Shown here: piece after piece, positions 9,443 to 20,566 of the stretch
Numbering within the stretch: the stretch's first letter is position 1
How the letters are laid out: the number at the start of each line of letters is the position of its first letter
Source of the DNA: Nocardioides glacieisoli
GTDB lineage: Bacteria; Actinomycetota; Actinomycetes; Propionibacteriales; Nocardioidaceae
Length of the DNA: 64,000 nt
Reading direction: 5' to 3'
NCBI RefSeq assembly: GCF_004137245.1
Contig: NZ_SDWS01000001.1
Location: 124,001-188,000 of the forward strand
The notes under the pieces: generated by a model
The model's database searches: none
What the model saw: only the letters and a program-made list of their open reading frames with translations
Told to the model about the DNA's origin: nothing
Program-made: the position numbers and the translations under genes

Positions 9443-10543
9443 GTGAAGGTCGTCGCCGCGATGTCCGGCGGGGTGGACTCCGCCGTCGCCGCGGCCCGCG
9501 CCGTCGAGGCCGGGCACGAGGTGACGGGCGTCCACCTCGCGCTCAGCCGCAACCCGGCGTCGTACCGCTCGGGAGCGCGGGGCTGCTGCACCATCGAGGA
9601 CAGCAACGACGCGCGTCGTGCCGCCGACGTGATCGGCATCCCGTTCTACGTCTGGGACCTGTCCGACCGCTTCCACGAGGACGTGGTCGAGGACTTCATG
9701 GACGAGTACGCCGCGGGGCGCACGCCCAACCCGTGCCTGCGCTGCAACGAGAAGATCAAGTTCGCCGCCGTTCTCGACCGGGCGCTCGCGCTCGGCTTCG
9801 ACGCGGTCGCGACCGGGCACTACGCCCAGCTGCGCCCGGGTGCCGACGGGCTGGTCGAGATGCACCGCGCCGAGGACCACGGCAAGGACCAGTCCTACGT
9901 CCTCGGGGTGCTCGACCAGTCCCAGCTGCGCCACTCGCTGTTCCCGCTCGGCGACACCGACAAGCCGTCGGTGCGCCGCGAGGCCGAGGCGCGGGGCCTG
10001 CTGGTGGCCGACAAGCCCGACTCCCACGACATCTGCTTCGTCGCCGACGGTGACAACGCCGGCTGGCTCCGCGAGAAGCTCGGCGACCGCGCTCCCAACC
10101 ACGGCGGCGACATCGTCGACGCCGAGACGGGGGAGACGGTGGGGAGCCACACCGGCACCTACGGCTTCACCATCGGCCAGCGGCGCGGGCTGCGGCTCGG
10201 CACTCCTGCCCCCGACGGCAAGCCGCGCTTCGTGCTCGACATCGAGCCGGTCAGCGGCACCGTCACGGTCGGGCCGCGCGACCGGCTCGCGGTCGACCAC
10301 ATCGACGGCATCAGGCCGCGCTGGTGCGGCACCGTCCCGGAGCGGGTCGACGGCACCGTGCAGCTGCGCGCCCACGGAGCCGAGCACCGCGCCGCGGTCG
10401 TCGTCGACGGCGACCGCGTCACCATCGACCTGCTCGACCCGGCCGAGGGCATCGCGCCCGGCCAGGCCGCCGTCATCTACGACGGCACGCGGGTCGTCGG
10501 GTCCGCGACCATCGAGTCCACGCGCGCGGTCGTCCCAGCATGA
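9443..10543 (+). CDS. mnmA: tRNA-specific 2-thiouridylase
   Basis: Thiolates U34 of Lys, Glu and Gln tRNAs using sulfur passed from a cysteine desulfurase, here encoded immediately upstream. 366 residues. N-terminal PP-loop [12 protein letters not shown] (ATP binding), catalytic Cys 98 in NPCLRCN, second catalytic Cys 198 in HDICFVADG, and GHYAQL between them; the C-terminal region is the tRNA-binding barrel. GTG start with a GAGG/GGAG ribosome binding site. Co-directional with its neighbours and probably one operon. Confidence 0.97.
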   Translation: MKVVAAMSGGVDSAVAAARAVEAGHEVTGVHLALSRNPASYRSGARGCCTIEDSNDARRAADVIGIPFYVWDLSDRFHEDVVEDFMDEYAAGRTPNPCLRCNEKIKFAAVLDRALALGFDAVATGHYAQLRPGADGLVEMHRAEDHGKDQSYVLGVLDQSQLRHSLFPLGDTDKPSVRREAEARGLLVADKPDSHDICFVADGDNAGWLREKLGDRAPNHGGDIVDAETGETVGSHTGTYGFTIGQRRGLRLGTPAPDGKPRFVLDIEPVSGTVTVGPRDRLAVDHIDGIRPRWCGTVPERVDGTVQLRAHGAEHRAAVVVDGDRVTIDLLDPAEGIAPGQAAVIYDGTRVVGSATIESTRAVVPA

Positions 10544-10604
10544 GCACCCCACGACGTTCTTCTCCTCCGCTTCGCTCCCCCGAACAACGCCGCGGGGACC
10601 CCGC

Positions 10605-11594
10605 GTGACGACCGCGACCGGTGTCGGCTCCCTGCCGGGCACCACCGCCGCGGGCTACGCCGAGGCCGTACGCCTCGTGCTGGACGGACTGCCCGACCTG
10701 CCGCACGTCCCCGAGCTGCCGGGGCGTGGCGTCACCGCGGGGATGACCGGTCGCGCGCTGGCGATCACCGACGGCCTCGCCGCCGACCTGCAGCCCGCGG
10801 GATGGCGGCTGACCGACGCCAGCGGCGTCGACCACCGCCGGGCGCGGTCGCTGCTCGCCCAGGACCTCGACGCGGTCGAGGAGCTGGCGCAGGGCTACGA
10901 GGGGACCTTCAAGACCCAGGTCGCCGGGCCGTGGACGCTCGCCGCGACGGTCGAGAAGCCGCGCGGCGACAAGGTGCTCAGTGACCACGGCGCCCGCCGC
11001 GACCTCGCGCAGGCGCTGGCCGAGGGCGTCGCGGTCCACCTCGCCGACCTGCGACGGCGCATCGTCGGCGTGGACCGCTGGATCGTGCAGGTCGACGAAC
11101 CCGCCCTCGCCGCCGTGGCGAACGCGCAGGTGCCCACCGCCAGCGGCTTCGGCCGCCACCGTCGCGTCGACCCGCCCGAGCTGTCGGAACACCTCGAGTG
11201 GGTCGTCGAGGCCGTGACCGCCGCCGGGGCCGAGGCGTGGGTGCACTCGTGCGCTCCGCAGACGCCGTGGTCGCTGGTCGCCGGCACCGGGGCCAGCGGC
11301 CTGTCGGCCGACCTCGACATGCTCGGTCCGGCGGACCTCGACACCTTCGCCGAGGCGCTCGACTCGGGCCGCACGGCCGCGCTCGGCATCGTGCCGTCGA
11401 CCGACCTCGCCGCCGCTCCGTCGGACGCCCGGCTCACCGAGCGCGTGCAGCGCTGGCTCGACATGCTGGGGCTCGACCCGCAGACTTCGGGGGAGCACCT
11501 CGTGGTCACCCCGACGTGCGGGCTGGCCGGAGCCACGCCAGCATGGGCCGCACTGGCCGTACGCCTCTCGGCGACGGTCGCACGCAACCTCTGA
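10605..11594 (+). CDS. MetE C-terminal-domain-like protein (methionine synthase II family)
   Basis: 329 residues, matching only the catalytic C-terminal barrel of cobalamin-independent methionine synthase; the N-terminal half of true MetE is absent. GVGSLPG opens the fold. The zinc site is visible as His 214-x-Cys 216 (VHSCAP) and Cys 305 (TPTCGLAG). GTG 10605 is preceded by GGGGA near 10594-10598. Family members include archaeal-type core methionine synthases and methyltransferases for other thiols, so the methyl donor and acceptor are uncertain. Linked to mnmA by a 61-bp gap. Confidence 0.8.
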   Translation: MTTATGVGSLPGTTAAGYAEAVRLVLDGLPDLPHVPELPGRGVTAGMTGRALAITDGLAADLQPAGWRLTDASGVDHRRARSLLAQDLDAVEELAQGYEGTFKTQVAGPWTLAATVEKPRGDKVLSDHGARRDLAQALAEGVAVHLADLRRRIVGVDRWIVQVDEPALAAVANAQVPTASGFGRHRRVDPPELSEHLEWVVEAVTAAGAEAWVHSCAPQTPWSLVAGTGASGLSADLDMLGPADLDTFAEALDSGRTAALGIVPSTDLAAAPSDARLTERVQRWLDMLGLDPQTSGEHLVVTPTCGLAGATPAWAALAVRLSATVARNL

Positions 11595-11626
11595 CCCGTC
11601 TGGCGGACCTGGTCTGTCGGACCTGG

Positions 11627-12664
11627 TCAGTCGAACCTGGTCACCGCGACCGGGGACGCCGCGCGCGGCGGCAGGTCCGTCGTACGCGCCGAGGTGCGGG
11701 CCCCGGGGCCGGTGACCAGCACCGTCGTCGGGGCCAGCGCGAAGTTGTAGCCCTGGTCGAACTGCCAGACGGACAGGCACACCGGCCCGGCGGGAAGGGG
11801 CTGGAGGTACTCGTCCGCCGCGCCGCCCACCGGGGTCGCGCCCCACAGGCCGAGACCGACCTGGGTGGTGTCGTCGCCGGGCACGGCCGTGCAGGCCGCG
11901 GGCGTCGCGTGGACCTCGAAGCCCGGCTCGCCGTAGGCCCAGGTGCCGAGCCAGGCCGGGACCGCCGGCTCGGGCGCCCGGGTGACCGTGACAGTGAAAC
12001 CGCCGCCCACCTGGGTCGGGGTGACGGCGCCGGTCGCCGGGATCCGGTCGATCGCGTCGCACCACTCGGTCTCGGCGAGGCGCGGCTTGCCGCCGTAGAT
12101 CCGCTTGGCCCGCTTGAGGTCGACCTTCTCGATGAGGCGACAGCGCCAGCGACCCGGCTTGACCTCGTCGATGTCGTCGCCGACGCAGAGGCTCGGGGCG
12201 ACGCCGTTGGTGTGCGAGGTGTTCATCAGCGAGCAGCCGGACGAGTTGTGCTCGAGCCCCAGGACGTGGCCGAGCTCGTGGGCGACCACCAGGGTCTGCC
12301 CGGGCCAGGCGCACTTCTGCCCGTCGGCGTCGCTGCCGTGCAGGATGCTCACGGTCGCCTTGCGGCCGGGGCCGGGATAGCCGAGCGTCCCGTAGCCGGT
12401 GCCGCAGCCGGCCGGCACGCGCTTGGTGTTCTTGATGACCAGCCGGGCCTTGCGGGTGCTGGACACCTTGACGAACTTCACGTTCAGTCCGCTGGTGTTC
12501 CACGCCCGGACGGCCGCCTTCACCGCGTCCGGGTCGAGGGACTTGTCGACGTAGGTGATGCGGCCCTTCGGCCACTTGCGCGGCGCGGCGTCGGCGCTCG
12601 AGGCGAGGCCGACCGTCAGGACGAGCGCGGTGAGCAGGGCAAGGATGGCTCGGACGCGTGACAT
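11627..12664 (-). CDS. Secreted matrixin-like zinc metalloprotease
   Basis: 345 residues with a Sec signal peptide (MSRVRAILALLTALVLTVGLASSADA). The zinc motif HELGHVLGLEH spans residues 129-139 (His 129, Glu 130, His 133, His 139) and a Met follows in SLMNTS, the metzincin Met-turn. The substrate-side domain before it is matrixin-like. About 110 C-terminal residues form a separate beta-rich domain that is not recognised. ATG 12664 lies 27 bases after a TAGGCT hexamer. Monocistronic, in a run of three minus-strand genes of unlike function. Confidence 0.85.
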   Translation of the reverse strand: MSRVRAILALLTALVLTVGLASSADAAPRKWPKGRITYVDKSLDPDAVKAAVRAWNTSGLNVKFVKVSSTRKARLVIKNTKRVPAGCGTGYGTLGYPGPGRKATVSILHGSDADGQKCAWPGQTLVVAHELGHVLGLEHNSSGCSLMNTSHTNGVAPSLCVGDDIDEVKPGRWRCRLIEKVDLKRAKRIYGGKPRLAETEWCDAIDRIPATGAVTPTQVGGGFTVTVTRAPEPAVPAWLGTWAYGEPGFEVHATPAACTAVPGDDTTQVGLGLWGATPVGGAADEYLQPLPAGPVCLSVWQFDQGYNFALAPTTVLVTGPGARTSARTTDLPPRAASPVAVTRFD

Positions 12665-12705
12665 GGGACCCCCGTGGGTGCGACTGCGGGGGAGCCTAGG
12701 CCGGA

Positions 12706-13362
12706 TCAGCGCTCCGTGGAAGGTGCCGATCGGGGGGAGGGGACGTGGGTGTCGACGACCTCGAGGACCGAGCGGAGTGCCACGTCGTGCCAGCGACGTG
12801 AGCCGGTGAGCATGTAGTGGCCGAGTGCTCCCATGTCCTCGAGCTCGGCGCTGTCGGCCACCCGACGCGCACGCTCGACGTAGCGAGCGGTCTCGCGGAA
12901 CGAGGTGATCCGGTCCCGGCGACCGTGGGCCGCCCTCAGCGTGCGACCGGCGAGGGTGTGCACCGGGTCGTCGGCCGACCACCAGGGCGCCAGACCGACG
13001 ACGCCCACCACCGACGGGTCGTCCGCGGCGTGGACGGCGACGCGCGCCCCCATCGAGTGCCCGAGCAGGACGACCGGGACCTCGCCGTGGACGGCGCGCA
13101 GCCGGTCGAGAGCCCAGCGGGCGTCGGCCACCGCGTCGGTGCCGCCGTTCCAGCCCCGTCGCCGGTAGCGCACGAGCCAGATCCCGACGCCCTCGTCGTG
13201 GGCCGGCTGCGCGATCTCGCGGGTGAGCCAGGCGGCGCGTCGCCAGGACGCGCTGCGACCGTCGACCGACTGGTGCGAGCGCGGCTTGCCGCCGTGCAGG
13301 GCCAGCACCATCGCCCGGGGCCGTCCGGGTGCGTCGTACGTCGTCAGGTGTGGATCGCTCAC
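12706..13362 (-). CDS. Alpha/beta hydrolase
   Basis: 218-residue serine hydrolase fold. MVLALHGG near the N-terminus supplies the oxyanion turn, and GHSMGARVAVH is the nucleophile elbow (Ser in GHSMG). The acid and His of the triad are probably in the C-terminal third (DRIT; GHYML). GTG 13362 is preceded by AAGGAG. No signal peptide, so probably cytoplasmic. Substrate unknown. Confidence 0.85.
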   Translation of the reverse strand: MSDPHLTTYDAPGRPRAMVLALHGGKPRSHQSVDGRSASWRRAAWLTREIAQPAHDEGVGIWLVRYRRRGWNGGTDAVADARWALDRLRAVHGEVPVVLLGHSMGARVAVHAADDPSVVGVVGLAPWWSADDPVHTLAGRTLRAAHGRRDRITSFRETARYVERARRVADSAELEDMGALGHYMLTGSRRWHDVALRSVLEVVDTHVPSPRSAPSTER

Positions 13363-13399
13363 GCGTCTCCTTCGGCGCTGGGTGGGTGATCGGATGGGA

Positions 13400-13435
13400 C
13401 GAGGGAGGACCTCCGTCTCCGGAGACCCTCCCTCG
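13400..13435 (-). terminator. Intergenic hairpin after the DHA2 exporter gene
   Basis: CGAGGGAGG (13400-13408) and CCTCCCTCG (13427-13435) form a perfect nine-pair stem with a smaller CTCCG/CGGAG hairpin inside. It lies between the exporter stop and the hydrolase start, so it probably ends exporter transcription. Confidence 0.6.
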
Positions 13436-13451
13436 CTGGGTGTGGCGTGGA

Positions 13452-15035
13452 TCAGTGGGCGACGACGCCCTCCGGGCCGTCGGTCGCGAGCTCCTCGTGC
13501 TTGACGTCGAGGAAGATCCAGATCACCACCGAGGCGGCGAGCATGAGGATCGAGCCGACCAGGAAGGCATTGGTCGAGCCCTCCGTGAAGATCTGCTGCT
13601 GCGCGATCTCGGCGAAGGCCTTCGCCTGCTCCGGCGTGGGCTGGGGCAGGCCGGCCGCGGCCTCGGCGAACTCCTTGCCGCGGTCGGTGAAGGTCTGCGT
13701 CGCGACCGTCGCCAGCACGGCGAGGCCGAGCGCGCCACCGACCTGCTGTGCGGTGTTGAGCACGCCCGAACCGATCCCGGACTCCTCGGAGCGCAGGTGG
13801 TGGACGGCCGTCAGCGTGACCGGGACGAACGTCAGGCCCATGCCGAAGGCCATCATGATGATGAACGGCATGATGCCCGTGAGGTAGCTGCCAGTGACGT
13901 CGCTCGGGGGGAACGACGTGTCGCAGGGCAGCCGGGAGAACCCGAACAGCGCGCCGGCCGCGATCAGGGTGCCCACACCGGAGATGTAGCGCGGGTCGAT
14001 CCGGTTCACCAGGTTGGACGCCAGCCCGGCACCGACGACGATGCCGACGGTGAACGGGAGGAACGCGACGCCGGCCTTGAGCGGGCTGTAGCCCATGACG
14101 TTCTGGATGTACTGGCTGAGGAAGTAGAACATCGCGAACATCGCGGCCGGGGCGAGGAACATCGCCACGAAGCTCGACGCCCGGGTGCGGTTGGTGAAGA
14201 TCCGGAACGGCAGGAGCGGGTGCTCGACCCGGCTCTCGATCAGGCCGAAGACGACCAGGAGCACGACGCCGGCGACCAGGCTGGCGACGGTGACGGTGTC
14301 ACCCCAGCCCTCGGAGCCGGCCCGGGTCAGGCCGTAGACGACGCCGAGCAGGCCCAGGGTGCCGGTGACGGCACCGGGCAGGTCGAGCTCACCGGGGTGC
14401 GACTCGGACTCGTTGAGGAAGCGCGGTGCGAGCAGTGCCGCGATGATGCCGATCGGGACGTTGATCAGGAAGGTGAGGCGCCAGCCGTCGATGCCGAGCG
14501 GCTGGTCGAGACCGGTGAGCCAGCCACCCAGGATCAGGCCGACGGCCGCACCGGCGCCGGACATGGCGGCGTAGACGGCGAACGCGCGGTTGCGGGCCGG
14601 TCCGGCCGGGAAGGTCGTGGTGATGAGCGCGAGCGCGGCGGGAGAGGCGAGTGCGGCGCCGAGGCCCTGCAGGCCACGGGCGGCCAGCAGCAGGGGCTCG
14701 TTGGTCGCGAGGCCGCCCAGGAGCGAGGCGACGGCGAAGATGGCGAGGCCGACCATGAAGACCTTGCGGCGGCCGTAGAGGTCGCCGAGGCGACCACCGA
14801 GCAGCAGCAGGCTGCCGAAGGCGAGCGCGTAGCCGGTGACGATCCACGACAGGTTGGCGTTGCTGATGTCCAGGTCGATCTGGATGTAGGGGAGCGCGAT
14901 GTTGGCGATGGTCGCGTCGAGCACGACCATCAGCTGCGCGATGGAGATCAGGACCAGGGCCCAGGTCAGGTTGAGCTCGCGCTGGGGCGGGGCGCTCGCC
15001 CCGGAGGGCGGCGTGGTGCTGGCGGTGTCGGTCAT
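13452..15035 (-). CDS. MFS drug exporter, DHA2 (EmrB/QacA) family
   Basis: Proton-driven multidrug exporter, 527 residues, with the 14 hydrophobic segments expected for DHA2. Family motifs: LDATIANIALPYIQ in helix 1, GGRLGDLYGRRKVFMVG (motif A, loop 2-3), and GAAVGLILGGWLT (motif C, drug:H+ antiport). ATG 15035 follows GAAGGA; an upstream in-frame extension is non-conserved. The tetR gene lies 82 bp upstream on the same strand, so regulator and exporter probably form one unit sharing the promoter region beyond tetR. Confidence 0.93.
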   Translation of the reverse strand: MTDTASTTPPSGASAPPQRELNLTWALVLISIAQLMVVLDATIANIALPYIQIDLDISNANLSWIVTGYALAFGSLLLLGGRLGDLYGRRKVFMVGLAIFAVASLLGGLATNEPLLLAARGLQGLGAALASPAALALITTTFPAGPARNRAFAVYAAMSGAGAAVGLILGGWLTGLDQPLGIDGWRLTFLINVPIGIIAALLAPRFLNESESHPGELDLPGAVTGTLGLLGVVYGLTRAGSEGWGDTVTVASLVAGVVLLVVFGLIESRVEHPLLPFRIFTNRTRASSFVAMFLAPAAMFAMFYFLSQYIQNVMGYSPLKAGVAFLPFTVGIVVGAGLASNLVNRIDPRYISGVGTLIAAGALFGFSRLPCDTSFPPSDVTGSYLTGIMPFIIMMAFGMGLTFVPVTLTAVHHLRSEESGIGSGVLNTAQQVGGALGLAVLATVATQTFTDRGKEFAEAAAGLPQPTPEQAKAFAEIAQQQIFTEGSTNAFLVGSILMLAASVVIWIFLDVKHEELATDGPEGVVAH

Positions 15036-15117
15036 GGAAGAAGTCCTTCGAAGGTGCGGGTCGGGTTCGAGTGGATCAGAGGGGTCCGACAGTGGGTCGG
15101 ACCATGGCTGTGAGGTG

Positions 15118-15723
15118 TCAGGAGCGGGAGCAGGGGCCGTGGAGCGCCGCCGGGAGGATGACCTCGTCGAGCACCTGGCCGATGAGCTCGGGGGTGACGG
15201 TGTCGCCCAGCAGGAAGACGCGGTGCAGGACGATCCCCGCGAGGGCCGGCGCGAGGACCGAGAGGTCGACGTCGGGGTGCACCTCGCCGCGCGCGCGGGC
15301 CCGCTCGTAGATGGCGCGCGAGGACTCGACCTTCGGGCCGATGAAGTCGCGCCGGTAGACCTCGGCGAACTCCGGGTCCCGGCCCATCGCAGTGACGACG
15401 GCCGAGAGCACTGACTGCGCCAGCGGGTCGTTGAGCCCGCCCGGACCGCCGCAGTAGGCCTCGAGCAGGTCACCGCGCAGGGTGCCCGTGTCCGGAACCA
15501 CCGGCACGCCCTTGTGGGCCATGATCGCGGCCACGACGAGCTCGGGCTTGCCGTTCCAGCGGCGGTAGAGCGTCGCCTTCGACGCCTTCGCCCGGGTGGC
15601 GACGGCGTCCATGGTGAGCAGGTCGTAGCCGACCTCGTCGAGCACCTCCAGGGTCGCCTCGAGGATCTCCAGCTCGCGCTCGCCCTCCACGCGGGGGCGG
15701 GTGCCGGTCTCGGTCGGTGTCAC
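15118..15723 (-). CDS. TetR family repressor of the adjacent exporter
   Basis: 201 residues. N-terminal helix-turn-helix: ILEATLEVLDEVGYDLLTMDAVATRAKASKATLYRRW, the TetR_N signature. The C-terminal ligand domain (GLNDPLAQSVL, VFLLGDTVTPELIGQVLDEV) is of the TetR_C-like type. GTG start with AAGG upstream. A near-perfect 21-bp palindrome lies 32 bp before the start, so autorepression and control of the downstream exporter are likely. Confidence 0.92.
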   Translation of the reverse strand: MTPTETGTRPRVEGERELEILEATLEVLDEVGYDLLTMDAVATRAKASKATLYRRWNGKPELVVAAIMAHKGVPVVPDTGTLRGDLLEAYCGGPGGLNDPLAQSVLSAVVTAMGRDPEFAEVYRRDFIGPKVESSRAIYERARARGEVHPDVDLSVLAPALAGIVLHRVFLLGDTVTPELIGQVLDEVILPAALHGPCSRS

Positions 15724-15754
15724 GGTGGCCTTCCTGTGTGACGCTCGTCATGAT

Positions 15755-15775
15755 GAAACGGAACGGTTTCGTTTC
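15755..15775. promoter_or_regulatory. Probable TetR operator, 21-bp palindrome
   Basis: The half-site GAAACGGAAC is mirrored by GTTTCGTTTC around a central G; one pair of symmetric positions mismatches besides the central base. It lies just upstream of the TetR start in an unusually AT-rich gap, the expected place for a TetR site. Confidence 0.75.
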
Positions 15776-15792
15776 GATCAACCGAAGCCTAG

Positions 15793-18027
<2,235 letters not shown>

Positions 18028-18096
18028 CCGGCGCAGGTTTGGGACCTTCGAGATGCGGTCACAAGCACCTGAACGACTAATTCCTTGGGAGTCAGC

Positions 18097-19347
18097 ATGC
18101 GTCTCACCCGTTCACTCGTCCCGGCCCTCCTCGGCGCAGCCGCCCTGGCCGCGCCGCTCGCGATCGCACCGACCGCGCAGGCCGCCGCCGTCACGTGCGC
18201 CGGTCTGAAGGCCACCATCGTCGGCAACGACAAGGGCAACACGATCACCGGCACGCCGAAGCGTGACGTCATCGCGGCCCGCGGCGGCAACGACACCATC
18301 CGCGGTCTGGCCGGCAACGACGTGATCTGTGGCGGCGAGGGCGCGGACACGATCGTCGGCGGTGAGGGCGACGACAAGCTCTACGGCGAGAGCGACCTGC
18401 TGCGCATCGACCAGTTCGGCCGGGTCGTCAAGCGGGGCGACACGATCTCCGGTGGCCTCGGCAACGACCTCATCGACCTCGGCTACGACCCGCGCCCGGG
18501 CTCGGACGGCACCGTGACGGAGCTCGACGGGGTGTCCTACTTCAACGCGACCGCGCCCGTCGTCGTGGACTTCCGCTCGAGCCGCACCGTCCCGATCGCG
18601 GCCGAGGGCAGCGACACGGTGACGGGGTACGACGGCGGCATCCGCGTCATCGGCAGCCCTCTCAACGACACCATCAAGGGCACCAACTCCCGCGACGTGA
18701 TCGCCGCCCGCGGGGGCGACGACACCATCTTCGGCCGCGGCGGCGACGACGTCCTCAGCGCCGACGCGCCGGGCACCGTCGGCAACGACCGGCTCTACGG
18801 CGACGCGGGTGACGACAGCCTCGTGGGCATCGTCGGCATCGACACCTTCGTGGGTGGGAGCGGCAGCGACGACCTGCGGACGACCTCCGAGAGCCACCAG
18901 GTCTGGCGGGGTGGGAGCGGCAGCGACACGATGACCTTCCCGATCCCGGCCGAGTCGGGCTTCGTCGCCAAGGGCTACGGCGGTCAGGACAAGCTGCGGA
19001 TCCTCCCCAGCTCCAACCCGGCCCTGAAGCCCACGCTGCGCATCGACCAGCTGAAGAAGTCGACGATCCGCGACCTCCAGCCCTTCACGCTGGAGGGCAA
19101 GATCACCGGCTTCAGCGACGTGATCCTGCCGGCCCGCGCGTCGTCGATCTTCAAGGGAAGCAACGACTCGGAGATCATCACCGCCAACCCGGACTACCGG
19201 GTTCAGATCTACGGCCGCGGTGGCGCCGACGTGATGACCGGTTCCGACGAGCCCGACCGCCTCGACGGAGGCAAGGGCTTCGACATCGCCCGCGGTCGCG
19301 GCGGCAACGACACCTGCAAGGCAGCGGAGAAGCGCTCGAGCTGCTGA
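18097..19347 (+). CDS. Secreted RTX-type calcium-binding repeat protein
   Basis: 416 residues with a Sec signal peptide (ending PTAQAA). RTX nonapeptide repeats of the GGxGxDxUx type (GGNDTIRGLAGNDVICGG, GGEGDDKLYG, GGDDTIFGRGGDDVLSG-like) occur in three clusters at about 50-110, 205-270 and 390-410; each binds calcium and forms a beta roll. No catalytic domain is seen between the clusters. GGGAG at 18087-18091 fixes ATG 18097. A Sec-exported RTX protein without a type I secretion system is usual in actinobacteria. Role unknown; perhaps surface or biofilm-associated. Confidence 0.85.
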   Translation: MRLTRSLVPALLGAAALAAPLAIAPTAQAAAVTCAGLKATIVGNDKGNTITGTPKRDVIAARGGNDTIRGLAGNDVICGGEGADTIVGGEGDDKLYGESDLLRIDQFGRVVKRGDTISGGLGNDLIDLGYDPRPGSDGTVTELDGVSYFNATAPVVVDFRSSRTVPIAAEGSDTVTGYDGGIRVIGSPLNDTIKGTNSRDVIAARGGDDTIFGRGGDDVLSADAPGTVGNDRLYGDAGDDSLVGIVGIDTFVGGSGSDDLRTTSESHQVWRGGSGSDTMTFPIPAESGFVAKGYGGQDKLRILPSSNPALKPTLRIDQLKKSTIRDLQPFTLEGKITGFSDVILPARASSIFKGSNDSEIITANPDYRVQIYGRGGADVMTGSDEPDRLDGGKGFDIARGRGGNDTCKAAEKRSSC

Positions 19348-19380
19348 TCGACCGGGAGCCGCGCCTGACATCCTGTGCGG

Positions 19381-20256
19381 ATGCGGACGCGGCTCCTGGT
19401 GACGGCATTGCTGATCGTCGCGTGGGGGTCGACCTTCACCTCGATCAAGGTCGCGCTCGAGGGATGCCCGCCGATGGTTCTGGCGGCGACCCGCTGTCTC
19501 GTCGGCGGCGCGCTGCTCGCGCTGGTCGCCGCGGCGGCGCGCCGCCCGCTCCGGCTGCGGGGCAGCCTCGGCCCGTACGCCGCCCTCACGCTGCTCAACG
19601 TCGTCGGGTTCTTCGGCCTCCAGGTGCTCGCGATCGACCACCTCGACTCGGGCTACGCCTCGCTCCTGCTCTACCTCCAGCCGGTCGTGACGGTCCTCCT
19701 CGCGCGACCGTTCCTCGGCGACCCGCTCGGCCCGGCCCGCGTGCTGGGCGCACTCACCGCTTTCACCGGCGTCGCGGTGGTCTCGCTGCGCCACGAGGGT
19801 GAGGTGTCGTCGTACGGCGTCGCGCTGGGCGTGGCGACCGCGGTGTGCTGGTCGCTCGGGACGATAACGGTCAAGCGGACCGCACCGCGGGTCGAGCCGC
19901 TGTGGGCGGTGGCGCTGCCGCTCGTGGCGGGCGGAGTCCTGCTCGCCGTTGCGGCCGCGCTCACCGGGACGGACGGGCTCGACCTCACGCCGAGGGTGGG
20001 CGTCGGCATCGTCTGGACGACGCTCGTCGGCACCGCGCTCGCGTGGCTGCTCTGGATGCACCTCGTCACCACCGGCGAGGTGGGCCGGGTCGCGGTGAGC
20101 ATCTTCCTCGTGCCGGTCGTGGCCGTCCTGCTCGGCTGGGCGCTGCTGGACGAGCAGCTGGGCTGGCCGCTGGCGGCGGGCACCCTGCTGGTGTGCGCCG
20201 GCGTCTACGCGGTCAACCGCTGGCCGGGCCGCGGCGCGACCGAGCCGCTCTCCTAG
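19381..20256 (+). CDS. EamA/DMT family exporter
   Basis: 291-residue membrane protein with ten predicted helices from two EamA repeats (VAWGSTFTSIKVALEGCPP begins repeat 1; VGTALAWLLWMHLVTTGEVGRVAVSIFLVPVVAVLLGW belongs to repeat 2). The family exports small metabolites; substrate unknown. ATG 19381 sits six bases after CATCCT; a GTG at 19375 is also in frame. gatC starts 10 bp later but has its own promoter-like sequence inside the 3' end of this gene. Confidence 0.87.
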   Translation: MRTRLLVTALLIVAWGSTFTSIKVALEGCPPMVLAATRCLVGGALLALVAAAARRPLRLRGSLGPYAALTLLNVVGFFGLQVLAIDHLDSGYASLLLYLQPVVTVLLARPFLGDPLGPARVLGALTAFTGVAVVSLRHEGEVSSYGVALGVATAVCWSLGTITVKRTAPRVEPLWAVALPLVAGGVLLAVAAALTGTDGLDLTPRVGVGIVWTTLVGTALAWLLWMHLVTTGEVGRVAVSIFLVPVVAVLLGWALLDEQLGWPLAAGTLLVCAGVYAVNRWPGRGATEPLS

Positions 20257-20259
20257 GAT
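20254..20259 (+). promoter_or_regulatory. -10 element TAGGAT, leaderless start of gatC
   Basis: TAGGAT overlaps the stop codon of the EamA gene and ends seven bases before ATG 20267, so gatCAB may start without a 5' UTR. Confidence 0.6.
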
Positions 20260-20266
20260 TGACCGC

Positions 20267-20566
20267 ATGCCCGAGATCTCCCGCGAGGAGGTGGCCCACC
20301 TGGCCACCCTCGCCCGCATCGACCTGTCCGACGACGAGCTCGACCACCTCGCCCCGCAGCTGAGCGTGATCCTCGAGTCGGTCGCCTCGATCACCGGGGT
20401 CGCCGGCGACGACGTGCCGCCCACCTCGCACGCGATCCCGCTGACCAACGTCTTCCGCGAGGACGTCGTCGTCCCCGGCCTCAGCGCCGAGGAGGCCCTG
20501 TCGGGCGCCCCGGCCGTGGAGGACAACCGCTTCTCCGTCCCGCGGATCCTGGAGGAGGAGGCATGA
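20267..20566 (+). CDS. gatC: Asp-tRNA(Asn)/Glu-tRNA(Gln) amidotransferase subunit C
   Basis: Small subunit that clamps GatA to GatB. 99 residues starting [23 protein letters not shown], the family signature, and ending NRFSVPRIL. It overlaps gatA by 4 bp (ATGA), giving coupled translation of the gatCAB operon. Confidence 0.97.
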   Translation: MPEISREEVAHLATLARIDLSDDELDHLAPQLSVILESVASITGVAGDDVPPTSHAIPLTNVFREDVVVPGLSAEEALSGAPAVEDNRFSVPRILEEEA

